A stretch of 64,000 nt of DNA from Bacillus sp. THAF10 (GTDB lineage Bacteria > Bacillota > Bacilli > Bacillales > Bacillaceae_I), in the NCBI RefSeq assembly GCF_009363695.1, contig NZ_CP045403.1:1964001-2028000 (forward strand), given 5' to 3'. Under the pieces are notes generated by a model, which saw nothing but the letters and a program-made list of their open reading frames with translations, had not been told where the DNA came from and did not search any database. Below are positions 43,180 to 52,198 of this stretch, piece by piece (position 1 is the first letter of the stretch; each line of letters opens with the position of its first letter). The position numbers and the translations under genes were made by a program.

Positions 43180-44172
43180 TTAAAACCACGTGTCTGCCAA
43201 AATACTGTAGGACTGGAGTCTAGCTTTTTGATCAAAAACGTGGGTATTCACAATGATTTCATCTGCTTCAGTTTCTTCTAGAATTGCGGATAATTTTTGC
43301 TTCACCGTCTCTTGGCTGCCAATGACTGTATATTTTAATTGTTGATCGACTATCTGCTTTTCATAGGGACTCCATAAAGAATCCATGTTTTCCACCGGTG
43401 CCTGTAATTTACCAGGTTTTCCTCGAATTAAATTAAGAAACTGTATCTTGATAGAGGTGGCAAGATATTCTGCTTCTTCATCGGTTTGAGCTGCGATAAC
43501 ATTAACCCCAATCACGGCATAAGGCTTAGAAAGTGATTTAGAAGGTTTGAAGTTTGTTTTATAATATTCTAATGCTGGTAATGTATAGTCTGGTGAAAAA
43601 TGACTGGCAAAAGCGAAAGGAAGTCCAAGCTCTGCGGACAATTTTGCACTAAAGCCACTAGACCCAAGAAGCCAGATAGGAATATGGAGTCCTTCGCCTG
43701 GTACTGCACGGACTTTGGCTGTGGTGTCTGGTTTAAAATAGGCCATTAATTCTGCCAATTGGTTTGGAAAATCCTCTCCTCCACTTTTTCGCTCACGTCG
43801 CAGCGCAGCGGCAGTTAGCTGATCACTGCCTGGTGCTCGTCCAAGCCCTAAATCAATTCGCCCTGGATAAAGAGATTCAAGTGTGCCAAACTGTTCTGCA
43901 ATTACAAGTGGAGCATGGTTAGGAAGCATAATCCCACCTGATCCTACGCGAATTGTTTTGGTAGCTCCTGCTATGTGACCGATGATAACAGCAGTTGCTG
44001 AGCTTGCAATTCCCTGCATATTATGATGTTCTGCTAACCAATACCTTGTGAATCCGAGGTTTTCCGTATGCTGAGCAAGCTCCACGCTGTTTGTAAAGGC
44101 CGAGCTTGCATCACTTCCTTCTGTTATGGGAGCCAAATCTAATACAGATAAGGGAATATTGTTATTTTGCAA
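43180..44172 (-). CDS. Luciferase-like (LLM) flavin-dependent monooxygenase
   Basis: 330 residues, single-domain TIM barrel of the bacterial luciferase superfamily, MsnO8 subgroup: [62 protein letters not shown] and a C-terminal [11 protein letters not shown]. subtilis relatives include YwcH and YvbT. It should use reduced FMN to oxidise an unknown small molecule. The start is TTG at 44172 with AAGGGAG upstream. It follows the M20 amidohydrolase by 24 bases, so a two-gene operon is likely. Confidence 0.88.
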   Translation of the reverse strand: MQNNNIPLSVLDLAPITEGSDASSAFTNSVELAQHTENLGFTRYWLAEHHNMQGIASSATAVIIGHIAGATKTIRVGSGGIMLPNHAPLVIAEQFGTLESLYPGRIDLGLGRAPGSDQLTAAALRRERKSGGEDFPNQLAELMAYFKPDTTAKVRAVPGEGLHIPIWLLGSSGFSAKLSAELGLPFAFASHFSPDYTLPALEYYKTNFKPSKSLSKPYAVIGVNVIAAQTDEEAEYLATSIKIQFLNLIRGKPGKLQAPVENMDSLWSPYEKQIVDQQLKYTVIGSQETVKQKLSAILEETEADEIIVNTHVFDQKARLQSYSILADTWF

Positions 44173-44196
44173 TGGTAAAACTCCCTTCTTTTTGGG

Positions 44197-45366
44197 TTAC
44201 TTTTTTGATTTTGCAAATTCATTCTTTATTTTTTCTAAAACGTCTGGGTTTGTTAGTAATTCGTATGCAGTAAGCGCCATAGCTTTTGCCCCAAGCATCA
44301 TGGCTTCTTTCCCCTGTTCGCTCAACGCAGCATCTCGAAATTCTGTCGTATGGCAGCTATACAATTCATTACAAATTTTTATATAAGGATGAATGGCTGG
44401 ACAAACGAGACTAACATTTCCCATATCTAAGGATCCTGAGCCATCTCTATTATCCATAATTTCTGATGAATCTACTCCAAGCGCTTCCAATTGTTGAGTA
44501 AAAACATCTGATAGTCCTTCGTTTGTGACCATATTGTCATAAGAAAGCTCATAATGAGACATTTCCATTCTCGCGCCAGTCATCATGGCGGCACCTTCTG
44601 CAATGGCAACGACCTTTTTCACCAGGTCATTTACATAGCCTCTAGTCTTTGCACGAACATAAAACTGTGCAACGGCATACTCTGGGACGACATTTGCAGC
44701 TTTCCCACCTTCAGGAATAATACCATGAATTCTTGTATCAGATGTTACATGCTGTCTAATGGCATTGATTCCATTGAAGGTTTGAATGACAGCATCAAGT
44801 GCATTTATTCCTTGTTCAGGACTTGCAGCAGCATGGGCAGGTCTACCGAAGAATTCAAACTGTATGGCATCCATTGCAAGGGAAGTTCCACTCTTTACAT
44901 ACGAATGAAGGGGATGAACCATCATGGCTGCATCAAGTTGGTCAAACAAGCCTTGTTCTGCCATGGTCACTTTTCCACCCTTTGTTTCTTCTGCTGGAGT
45001 TCCAAAGACAATAACCTTGCCTCCAGTTTCTTTTAGCACCTTACTAGTTGCGATTCCTGCGGCTATCCCCATCGTACCTATTAAATTATGTCCGCAAGCA
45101 TGACCGATTTCAGGTAATGCATCATATTCACACATAAATCCAATTATTGGGCCTGGTACTCCGCTATCGTAAGTTGCTTCAAAAGCAGTTTCTAAGCCAC
45201 AAACTCCCGTCTCTACTTGAAACCCATGTTGTGCTAGATTTTCTGCCAAGATTTTAGATGATTTAAATTCTTCATGGCCCAATTCTGGATTTTCCCCAAT
45301 GTATGTACTGATATCATAGAAACTCTGTTGTTGCTCGTCCAAAAACTTTATCATTGAATCCTTCAT
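44197..45366 (-). CDS. M20-family amidohydrolase (AbgB-like)
   Basis: 389 residues. Metal-binding motifs are PELGHEEFKSS near the N-terminus, EYDALPEIGHACGHNLIG near 83-100, and TPAEETKGGK near 130, with the dimerisation domain inserted (FEFFGRPAHAAASPEQGINALDAV). It resembles p-aminobenzoyl-glutamate or N-acyl-amino-acid hydrolases. The frame reaches 45420, but ATG at 45366 is chosen because GGGTTGGGGATAGAT lies directly upstream and family alignment begins there. The downstream LLM monooxygenase suggests a joint role in degrading an amide-containing compound. Confidence 0.88.
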   Translation of the reverse strand: MKDSMIKFLDEQQQSFYDISTYIGENPELGHEEFKSSKILAENLAQHGFQVETGVCGLETAFEATYDSGVPGPIIGFMCEYDALPEIGHACGHNLIGTMGIAAGIATSKVLKETGGKVIVFGTPAEETKGGKVTMAEQGLFDQLDAAMMVHPLHSYVKSGTSLAMDAIQFEFFGRPAHAAASPEQGINALDAVIQTFNGINAIRQHVTSDTRIHGIIPEGGKAANVVPEYAVAQFYVRAKTRGYVNDLVKKVVAIAEGAAMMTGARMEMSHYELSYDNMVTNEGLSDVFTQQLEALGVDSSEIMDNRDGSGSLDMGNVSLVCPAIHPYIKICNELYSCHTTEFRDAALSEQGKEAMMLGAKAMALTAYELLTNPDVLEKIKNEFAKSKK

Positions 45367-45549
45367 ATCTATCCCCAACCCAACGTTATTATTTGTAAAA
45401 AATATCGTAACACGAAACATTACGGAAATATAATTTTTTGCTTATACTAGGCTGTCTTCGCAACCATCATCGCTTTTTTAAGATCAGCTCCACTAATTGA
45501 CAGTTACTGCCGTTTTCTTTTCGTGGCTCTTTAGTTCACCAATATCTTT

Positions 45550-45588
45550 GAAAAAGAAACAACTTTTTAGAAAAGAGCTTAATAGAAA
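45550..45588. repeat. Dispersed intergenic repeat, copy C (partial)
   Basis: AAAAAGAAACAACTTTTTAG then AAAAGAGCTTAATAG aligns with the ends of copies A (28650) and B (43120). The rest of 45421-45589 has no recognised gene. Confidence 0.5.
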
Positions 45589-45589
45589 A

Positions 45590-45612
45590 AGGCTGGATAT
45601 CAACTCCAGCCT
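45590..45612 (-). terminator. Terminator of the yjcZ-like gene
   Basis: AGGCTGGA and TCCAGCCT form a perfect 8-bp stem with a 7-base loop; minus-strand T-rich tract follows. Confidence 0.75.
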
Positions 45613-45633
45613 CTTCTTCCCTGCTTATCATTA

Positions 45634-45723
45634 TTATTTTACAAAACCTGCACCCGCAATTATTAAGATAATAAAGAGAACCACTATGAGCGCAAAGCCT
45701 CCACCATAATTACCACCAGACAT
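45634..45723 (-). CDS. YjcZ-family sporulation protein (29 aa)
   Basis: 29 residues: MSGGNYGGGF, then ALIVVLFIILIIAGAGFVK. The glycine/tyrosine-rich start and the single hydrophobic helix are characteristic of YjcZ, a family of tiny proteins made during sporulation of Bacillus. GGGAGG lies six bases before the ATG. It is too short for ordinary gene calling. An 8-bp inverted repeat lies just upstream in the leader. Confidence 0.85.
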   Translation of the reverse strand: MSGGNYGGGFALIVVLFIILIIAGAGFVK

Positions 45724-45739
45724 GAGAAAACCTCCCTAA

Positions 45740-45762
45740 CATAGATTACAATACAATCTATG
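45740..45762. repeat. Inverted repeat in the yjcZ leader
   Basis: CATAGATT and AATCTATG are perfectly complementary with a 7-base loop, 17 bases upstream of the yjcZ start. The CATAGATT arm is also reminiscent of the -10 element of mother-cell sigma factors, so it may be a promoter part or a leader hairpin. Confidence 0.4.
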
Positions 45763-45818
45763 CGTGATACATGTCCTTCGTATAGGCAGTAGTGACATAG
45801 GGGACTAAAACATTGGTT

Positions 45819-47048
45819 CTATGCCCAGTTCCCCTTTTTAAACAAGGGTATTTTTTCACCAGTGCTCGTAATCCCATCAATATCCATATCACTAGTACCA
45901 ATCATAAAATCTACGTGAGTAATGCTAGAATTTGCTCCACAAGCTTCTAGTTCTTCATCAGACATCTTCTTGCCACCCTCTAGAGCAAAGGAGTAGGCGT
46001 TCCCAATTGCTAAATGATGGGAAGCATTTTCATCAAATAAGGTATTATAAAAAATTAGATTGGTATTGGAAATTGGTGAGTCATGTGGAACTAATGCTAC
46101 TTCTCCTAAGTAATGCGACCCTTCATCTGTTTCTATTAATTTTGCAAGCGTTTCATTACCTTCTGCTGCTTCGTAGGAAACAATGCGGCCGTTTTCAAAT
46201 GTAAGTGCAAAGTCTTCAATTAGATTACCACCATAGTTTAGAGGCTTAGAGCTTCTCACCGTTCCATTGACGCCAGTTTTCAAAGGAGTGGTAAAGACTT
46301 CTTCTGTTGGCATATTTGCGATAAAGGATACTCCATCCTCATTGATGCTTTCTGGTCCAATCCACAAATGTTTTTCAGGAAGCTCAATGGTTAAATCGGT
46401 GCCTTCAGCTCGGTAGTGAAGTGCTTTGAATTTCTTTTCGTTTAGAAACTCTACTTTTTCATTTAATTTAGTTTTATGATTGATCCATGCTTGCACTGGG
46501 TCATCAAGATTAGCTCTAGTAGCATGGAAAATGGCTTCCCAAAGCTTTTCTTCTTGTTCTTTTTCAGGAAGATCTGGAAATACTTTTTCCGACCAGCCTT
46601 TGGATGGTACGGCAATTATCGACCAACTGATTTTATCGGCCATGACCATTTTCCGGTACCCTTTGGTAGCCTCACCAGCAGCTTTTTGCAAGGAAGCAAT
46701 CTTCTCCGCGTCGACTCCTTTTAAAAGGTCTGGATTCACCGAGGTGATAGCAAGCATGGCAGCACCTTCAGAGTATGCTTTCTCTAGCATTTCCGCTTTC
46801 CATGCAGGAAAATAACCAAATGATTGATCTGGTGCGTAATCATAGCGGATCCTTGTGACTTCTTCATCTGTCCACTCAATTTGGACAAGCTTTGCTCCTG
46901 CTTCATAGGCCTTTTTTGTCACTAATCTAACGAATGGTGCAGTCGCTATGTCAGCGTTTACAATTAATGTTTGACCTTCTTGAATATTTACCCCTACCTT
47001 TACAGCGAGGTCTGCGTATTTTTCCATTGTGTGTAAAAATGCGTTCAT
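45819..47048 (-). CDS. ampS: M29-family metalloaminopeptidase (AmpS/PepS)
   Basis: 409 residues. Family motifs are VGVNIQEGQTLIVNADIATAPFVR, the metal ligands in LPEKHLWIGPESINEDGVSFIANMPTEEVFTTP (about 250-290), GGNLIEDFALTFENGRIV, AALVPHDSPI-type HH region and THVDFMIG with a conserved histidine and aspartate. It removes N-terminal amino acids in the cytoplasm and needs cobalt or zinc. The frame goes to 47093, but ATG at 47048 has GAGGGGGT nine bases upstream and matches the family start. Confidence 0.92.
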   Translation of the reverse strand: MNAFLHTMEKYADLAVKVGVNIQEGQTLIVNADIATAPFVRLVTKKAYEAGAKLVQIEWTDEEVTRIRYDYAPDQSFGYFPAWKAEMLEKAYSEGAAMLAITSVNPDLLKGVDAEKIASLQKAAGEATKGYRKMVMADKISWSIIAVPSKGWSEKVFPDLPEKEQEEKLWEAIFHATRANLDDPVQAWINHKTKLNEKVEFLNEKKFKALHYRAEGTDLTIELPEKHLWIGPESINEDGVSFIANMPTEEVFTTPLKTGVNGTVRSSKPLNYGGNLIEDFALTFENGRIVSYEAAEGNETLAKLIETDEGSHYLGEVALVPHDSPISNTNLIFYNTLFDENASHHLAIGNAYSFALEGGKKMSDEELEACGANSSITHVDFMIGTSDMDIDGITSTGEKIPLFKKGNWA

Positions 47049-47123
47049 TACAATACCCCCTCTATGTATATCCTGTGTTACCAAAAATATCATGTCCCGC
47101 TTCTTTTGTCTAGTGGACGAAAA

Positions 47124-47151
47124 AACAGCAACAGTAAATACTGCTGCTGTT
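47124..47151 (-). terminator. Terminator of the glucoamylase-like gene
   Basis: AACAGCAACAGTA and CTGCTGCTGTT pair with one mismatch around a short A/T loop. Minus-strand T6 follows. Confidence 0.75.
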
Positions 47152-47159
47152 ACATAATA

Positions 47160-48437
47160 TTACTTAGTAATAACTGTTTCTACTCGAGGTAAACGATTGC
47201 TGAAAAATGACATGCCATGTTTGAAAGCTGCTAATCCATATAACATACTACTCCAGTCAATGAGCGTTACTTTAGTTGGATACCAGCGATTAGGTTGCTC
47301 TAAATGCCACCAGGATAAACGATGAAGTCCATATTTATAAGCTGCTCTAAACTTTTGCTCATCTTCTTTATCTTGAGGGTTTTCATATACATCATACGGA
47401 ATGTGTATGGAATATTGTGCATACAAATCATAAATCCCTGCTGGATACACAGGAAGATAACCTCCAATAATATAAGAAGAAGCAATGTTATGCGGTGCAT
47501 TGTTTATTTTATCAGCATGATACATATCCACTAATCCGTCATTGGGACCTGCCCCATAACCCCAAATATAAGATGGTACATCGTCTAGCTCTTTCCACTT
47601 TAATCTGTCAGCTAAACACGCATTGTTGAAATAGTGATGATATGTTTTGCTATCGGCATATTCTGGGACCAAATAATAAGGAAATTGATGGACAAAGGAA
47701 GACAGGAATGCTCCCGGATGATCATTTAGAACTGCGAGGCCTCTAAAATCCTCCTGAGACAATTGATCGATCTTGTCTTCTGCGAAATTGTTATGCCACA
47801 GGTCTTGGATAGATTGGTCTTCAGGTTTCCCAAGTAGTGCTAAATACGACACCATCACATATTCATTAAATGCTGGAAGAGGGGCAATTCCTTTTCCATC
47901 CTTTGAAATCATGTTGATAACACCCTTATCCTTATCTGCAACCACAATACTCCAATCAATAGAATAAAGAAGCTTTTCCGCCATTTCTAAAATGCGTGGT
48001 TCTTTATCTTGGAATTGCTTGCCAGCAAACAATGCACCTGTAATTAATAAAGTAGTATCAATCGTAGAGTATTCAGAGTGTAGATTCTCGCCAGATTCCA
48101 TGTCAACGAAGTGAGCGAAAAATCCAGTCTCCTCATCCTTTGCTACATGACACCCTTCTATTTCACCTGACACACCTTTTAATGTGATGAGGGCTTTTTC
48201 TGAAGCTTGTTCATCCCACCCCTCTTCATCAGCGATGGCTAAACTAATCAATCCCACACCTGTTGCAGCGATAGAGCTCCGATAATCTGGGTTTTCCCCT
48301 AGTGTCATATATCCATCTGCATACAACCCTGTTCTTGGGTTTCTGGAAGCTTCATACAGAGCATAAGCGTCAAAGTATTGACGGTCGAAAAACGTTTTTA
48401 TTTTTGTAGGGAGTGTTTCATAATGGTTAGTAGGCAT
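47160..48437 (-). CDS. Glucoamylase-like (alpha/alpha)6 protein, GH144-related
   Basis: 425 residues, cytoplasmic, no signal peptide. Recognisable motifs of the glycoamylase domain are RNPRTGLYADGY, RSSIAATGVGLISLAIADEEGW (55-76), the region FFAHFVDMESGENLHSEYSTIDTTLLITGALFAG and PAFNEYVMVSYLALLG (about 188-203). Family members act on beta-1,2-glucans or cyclic glucans. It is divergent from an AraC-type regulator across 168 bases, the classic arrangement of a sugar-inducible gene. AGGAAGGAGAACCGTCC precedes the ATG. The true substrate is unknown. Confidence 0.72.
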   Translation of the reverse strand: MPTNHYETLPTKIKTFFDRQYFDAYALYEASRNPRTGLYADGYMTLGENPDYRSSIAATGVGLISLAIADEEGWDEQASEKALITLKGVSGEIEGCHVAKDEETGFFAHFVDMESGENLHSEYSTIDTTLLITGALFAGKQFQDKEPRILEMAEKLLYSIDWSIVVADKDKGVINMISKDGKGIAPLPAFNEYVMVSYLALLGKPEDQSIQDLWHNNFAEDKIDQLSQEDFRGLAVLNDHPGAFLSSFVHQFPYYLVPEYADSKTYHHYFNNACLADRLKWKELDDVPSYIWGYGAGPNDGLVDMYHADKINNAPHNIASSYIIGGYLPVYPAGIYDLYAQYSIHIPYDVYENPQDKEDEQKFRAAYKYGLHRLSWWHLEQPNRWYPTKVTLIDWSSMLYGLAAFKHGMSFFSNRLPRVETVITK

Positions 48438-48605
48438 GGACGGTTCTCCTTCCTCTTTTAGAAATTGTACATTTTATTAAAATAAACCTAGTAAAAAATA
48501 TTTCAAAAACTATAGTTAATCATATATAATAACGAATAAAAAGAAAATAGACAAAACGATACTATTTGGATGATTTATCGATTTATTTCTTTTATAAACC
48601 AGTAA

Positions 48606-49379
48606 ATGGGAGTGGGGCTCTTGTGTGCGATTCATGGCGTTTTTTACGATATCGCCCCTTCTTGGAGCGTAGAAAAAGCGAAGGGATTAGACACCCTCGT
48701 TTTTGTAACAGAAGGAGTAGTAAACTATAAAATCGGAAGTGAGATAGTGCGACTCGAAAAGGGAGATTTGCTATATATCCCTGCAAGCTTTGAGCGAGAG
48801 TGGTCTAATGATGAACATGTTTCTCACAAAAAATATGCGGTTGTTTTTGAAAAAATGGAACAACCGTTTTCTGATGAAGAACTATTTTTCTATAAGCCAA
48901 GAAAATCAGGATATTATGAACAACGACTTGCTTTTTTATATGAACAGTGGCTAGGTGGGAGAATCCTATTTCAAGAAATCTCTGAAAATATCCTTTCAGA
49001 GCTTCTTCTTTTAATTTCGCAAGAAAAAGCAGAATGGCAGACATCTCCTGTAAAAGAATCGACTGTTAGAGAGCTTCAGGAGTTTGTTTTAGCGAACTAT
49101 CGAAGAAACATTACCATAGAGGAATTAGCTGATATAGTTGATGTCACACCTAATTATGTAACGGTCATATTTAAGGAAGTGTTAGATATTACTCCTATCC
49201 AATATCTTCATCAGCTGCGAATAAATTCAGCTTCACATTTGATCAAAGCAACGAATATGTCAATAAAAGAAGTATCAGAGTATTTAGGGTACTGTGATCA
49301 ATCTTATTTTAATCGAATGTTCAAAAAGCATATGGGATTTCCGCCATCGCAAATAAAAAGTAAAATGCAAAAAGCTTAG
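48606..49379 (+). CDS. AraC-family regulator of the divergent sugar-related gene
   Basis: 257 residues. A cupin-like sensor (about 20-90: LVFVTEGVVNYKIGSEIVRLEKGDLLYIPA) precedes a double helix-turn-helix at 155-255 (ITIEELADIVDVTPNYVTVIFKEV and IKEVSEYLGYCDQSYFNRMFKKHMG). It probably activates the glucoamylase-like gene. Two starts are possible: ATG at 48606, with no good upstream site, and TTG at 48621, with GGGAGTGGGG about eight bases before it. The latter is better supported. Confidence 0.9.
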   Translation: MGVGLLCAIHGVFYDIAPSWSVEKAKGLDTLVFVTEGVVNYKIGSEIVRLEKGDLLYIPASFEREWSNDEHVSHKKYAVVFEKMEQPFSDEELFFYKPRKSGYYEQRLAFLYEQWLGGRILFQEISENILSELLLLISQEKAEWQTSPVKESTVRELQEFVLANYRRNITIEELADIVDVTPNYVTVIFKEVLDITPIQYLHQLRINSASHLIKATNMSIKEVSEYLGYCDQSYFNRMFKKHMGFPPSQIKSKMQKA

Positions 49380-49398
49380 AGCATCCTCTAAGCTTTTT
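49369..49398. terminator. Bidirectional terminator shared by araC and dat genes
   Basis: AAAAAGCTTAGAG and CTCTAAGCTTTTT form a perfect 13-bp stem with a four-base loop. Both convergent stop codons (49377-49379 and 49388-49390) lie inside the arms. Confidence 0.93.
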
Positions 49399-50245
49399 CT
49401 GTCGTTTGTACCTCTATTTTTACAGCTTCTCGAAAAGCTTGTTGCAATTTTAACGTAATCGGTCCAGGTTTACCATTATGGTATACGGTATCATCCACTT
49501 GAATGATAGGCATAACCTCACTTGTGGTGGAGGTTAAAAACACTTCATCTGCTTGAAGCAGTTCTGCACTAGAGAAAGGGGTAGTCTCATATTTCCACCC
49601 ATGTTCATCCATAATTTGTAGTAGCTTCGTCCTTGTGATTCCATTTAAAATTTTGTTGTTTGCAGGATGCGTTTTTACCACATTAGCTTTCACGATGAAA
49701 ATATTAGATAATGTTCCTTCTGTTACTGTATCTTCTCTGATTAAAATAGTTTCAGTTACCCCTGCTTGGGATGCCTTTTGTTTCATCATCACATTATAGA
49801 GAAGGTTTAAGCTCTTAATATCACAACGAAGCCAACGCAAGTCTTCGCCAGTAATGGCCTTTACCCCACTTTTCTGTGTCGGCAGGACATCTGTAAAAGG
49901 CAATGGATAGGCAATAAGGATGGGTTTTAAGGTTTCATCATAGTGATGTGTTCTAGGTGCCACCCCTCTAGTAATCTGTAAATATAGCCCGCCTTTTTTC
50001 ATGTCATTTGCTTGGATGAGATTGGTTAGGTGCTGTTTTAGTTCTTTTTGGGTGAAGGGTATTTTCATTCCGACTTCATGTGCGCTACGGTAAAGTCTTT
50101 CTAAATGCTCGGTAAACGTAAATGGAATACCATCATAAATATTTACAACCTCATATACGCCATCTCCAAATTGATAGCCTCTGTCTTCAAAATCAACCTT
50201 CACGTCATTTTTATCAACAATAGTATCGTTCCAAAATATTTTCAT
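49388..50245 (-). CDS. dat: D-amino acid (D-alanine) aminotransferase
   Basis: 285 residues, fold-type IV PLP enzyme. The catalytic lysine is K144 in RWLRCDIKSLNLLYNVMMKQ. Other family motifs are YQFGDGVYEVVNIYDG, GGLYLQITRGVAPRTHHY, TVTEGTLSNIFIV, NGITRTKLL and VFLTSTTSEVMPI. It exchanges amino groups between D-alanine and 2-oxo acids, giving D-glutamate for peptidoglycan. GGGGAGTAACCT precedes the ATG. It follows exoA after three bases, so both are in one transcript. Confidence 0.95.
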   Translation of the reverse strand: MKIFWNDTIVDKNDVKVDFEDRGYQFGDGVYEVVNIYDGIPFTFTEHLERLYRSAHEVGMKIPFTQKELKQHLTNLIQANDMKKGGLYLQITRGVAPRTHHYDETLKPILIAYPLPFTDVLPTQKSGVKAITGEDLRWLRCDIKSLNLLYNVMMKQKASQAGVTETILIREDTVTEGTLSNIFIVKANVVKTHPANNKILNGITRTKLLQIMDEHGWKYETTPFSSAELLQADEVFLTSTTSEVMPIIQVDDTVYHNGKPGPITLKLQQAFREAVKIEVQTTEKA

Positions 50246-50248
50246 AGG

Positions 50249-51028
50249 TTACTCCCCTACCTTTTCTCTATTCAGCTCTAGTATAACAGGGCAGTGATCA
50301 CTTCCCATTACATGCCCATGAATATCTGCTGAGATTAAACTATTTTGCATGCGATTTGACACAATAAAATAATCAATTCGCCACCCTATGTTCCGCTCCC
50401 TTACCTTATTCATATAGGACCACCATGTAAATTTATCCTTAGCATCACTGTAAAAATAGCGGAAGCTGTCGGTAAAACCGAACTGAAGCATTCTAGTCAT
50501 TTTCCCTCTTTCTTCCTCGGTAAAACCAGAATTACCGCGATTGGATTTCGGGTTTTTTAAATCTATTTCATGGTGTGCAACATTCAGATCTCCACAAACG
50601 ATGACTGGCTTCTTGGCATCCAATTTCTTAACATATGAAAAAAATCTGTCTTCCCAATCCAGTCGAAATGGTAGTCTAGCCAAATCCCTTTGTGAATTTG
50701 GCGTGTAAACATTGATTAAGAAGAATGAGTCAAACTCTAAGGATACTATTCTTCCTTCCGGTTCTCTCTCATCAGATGACTCCTCATCTAAACCATATGT
50801 AACGTTAAGCGGTTTTATTTTCGTAAATACTGCTGTCCCTGAATAGCCCTTTTTCATAGCATAATTCCAATATTGATGATACCCATCTAGTGATAGCTCA
50901 ATTTGGCCTTCCTGCAATTTTGTCTCCTGAACGCAAAAAATATCTGCATCCACGCTATGAAAATATTCTAAAAAGCCTTTTTTCACGCATGCTCGTAATC
51001 CATTAACATTCCAAGATACTAATTTCAT
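50249..51028 (-). CDS. exoA: Exodeoxyribonuclease III (AP endonuclease)
   Basis: 259 residues, EEP fold. Active-site motifs are KLVSWNVNGLRA (N7), CVQETKLQ (E36 region), TPNS..D, GDLNVAHHEIDLKNPKSNRGNSGFT, RIDYFIVS and GSDHCPVIL with the catalytic histidine. It repairs abasic sites and 3' blocked ends in oxidatively damaged DNA. Upstream of dat in a two-gene operon. Confidence 0.96.
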   Translation of the reverse strand: MKLVSWNVNGLRACVKKGFLEYFHSVDADIFCVQETKLQEGQIELSLDGYHQYWNYAMKKGYSGTAVFTKIKPLNVTYGLDEESSDEREPEGRIVSLEFDSFFLINVYTPNSQRDLARLPFRLDWEDRFFSYVKKLDAKKPVIVCGDLNVAHHEIDLKNPKSNRGNSGFTEEERGKMTRMLQFGFTDSFRYFYSDAKDKFTWWSYMNKVRERNIGWRIDYFIVSNRMQNSLISADIHGHVMGSDHCPVILELNREKVGE

Positions 51029-51078
51029 AGATGTTCTAATTCTCCTTAGCTTTCTACATTTAGGCTAGTATAACAAAA

Positions 51079-51110
51079 AAATTCGCCTTTCGAAAAAGAA
51101 AAGCGAATTT
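51079..51110 (-). terminator. Terminator of the DUF899-glyoxalase gene
   Basis: AAATTCGC and GCGAATTT with further partial pairing inside; minus-strand T7 follows. Confidence 0.8.
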
Positions 51111-51117
51111 CACTAGT

Positions 51118-52020
51118 TTACATTTCAAAGAGATGAAAGTGAAGGCCATACGGGTCCTTCATCATCACACTCTTTTCGTTATACTCCTTTGTCATCGTGC
51201 AGCCCTTTTCCATTAGGTCATGCATGGCTTCTTTTATGTCCTCTACTGCAAATTCAAAAAATACCTTTCCTTTTGACGACGCACTATCTTCAATAAAGAA
51301 ATTTACGCCATTGATGATGAACTGTGTTTCATTTTCTTTATTCTTGATCTTTTGCATGCCGAATGTCTTTTCATAGAAATCCACCGCTTTCTCGTAGTCA
51401 CTTACTTGAACAGCGATGTTGTTTGTTAACTGAAAGGCAGAACGGTCATTGATTTTTTTGTGCGGTTTGTAATTTGAATAGCCTGATGGCAGCATATCAA
51501 ATAATGGCCACACGGCACAAAAGTCATCACCAGGTCCAAAAGGAGCATCCGCATGCTTATAAATATTGCCTTCTTTGTCTTTTGAAAAAATGGACACTCC
51601 AGGATAGTACAAGTTATCTTTAGCAAAGCCAGTATCTTCTTTAAATGTGGTGTCTTTTGTTGATACCATTGGGAAAACCCAGCTTCTTTCTGCGGCAACA
51701 TTTTCTTGTACCTCTGTGGAATCAGGAGTCGAGACGACAAAAGCAGCTTTTCTTCTAATATGATGATATAGTCCGTTAAGGCCATCTGCCCAAGTCGTGC
51801 AATACATGCAGCTTTTTCCCATATTATGTACAACAATCAGTTCATCTTTTTCTTCAAATAAGTCCAAAAGCGAAACGTCACCTTGTCGAAACGACTTAAA
51901 AACATAATTCTTCACTTTCTTAGGTGCAACATTTCGCATCATCTCCGCCAATCGTTGCTTTTTTTCCATAATATCTTCTTGTAGTTTTTGAATCTCAGAC
52001 AAAACTTCTGTTTGATTCAC
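51118..52020 (-). CDS. DUF899 thioredoxin-like domain fused to a glyoxalase/VOC domain
   Basis: 300 residues. The N-terminal two-thirds match the DUF899 thioredoxin-like family (LDLFEEKDELIVVHNMGKSCMYCTTWADGLNGLYHHI, with the CMYC pair near 71-74, and GVSIFSKDKEGNIYKHADAPFGPGDDFCAVWPLFDMLP). The last 110 residues form a VOC module (VQVSDYEKAVDFYEKTFGMQKI ... VMMKDPYGLHFHLFEM). The combination suggests a redox- or electrophile-handling protein. The start is GTG at 52020 with AAAGGAG upstream. It is monocistronic. Confidence 0.85.
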   Translation of the reverse strand: MNQTEVLSEIQKLQEDIMEKKQRLAEMMRNVAPKKVKNYVFKSFRQGDVSLLDLFEEKDELIVVHNMGKSCMYCTTWADGLNGLYHHIRRKAAFVVSTPDSTEVQENVAAERSWVFPMVSTKDTTFKEDTGFAKDNLYYPGVSIFSKDKEGNIYKHADAPFGPGDDFCAVWPLFDMLPSGYSNYKPHKKINDRSAFQLTNNIAVQVSDYEKAVDFYEKTFGMQKIKNKENETQFIINGVNFFIEDSASSKGKVFFEFAVEDIKEAMHDLMEKGCTMTKEYNEKSVMMKDPYGLHFHLFEM

Positions 52021-52198
52021 GACAAATCATCTCCTTTATTTTTCATATCATTATAATAAGTTCGTTTTTTGTTTTTGAAATCCCTTTCTTTATAGTAAAC
52101 TCTTCATCATTAATTTTCTAAAAATACAAAATATTTTTGCTTGGCGTTCATATAATAATACAACTAATACTTAATCTAGGGACAAAGGAGCGATGAAG

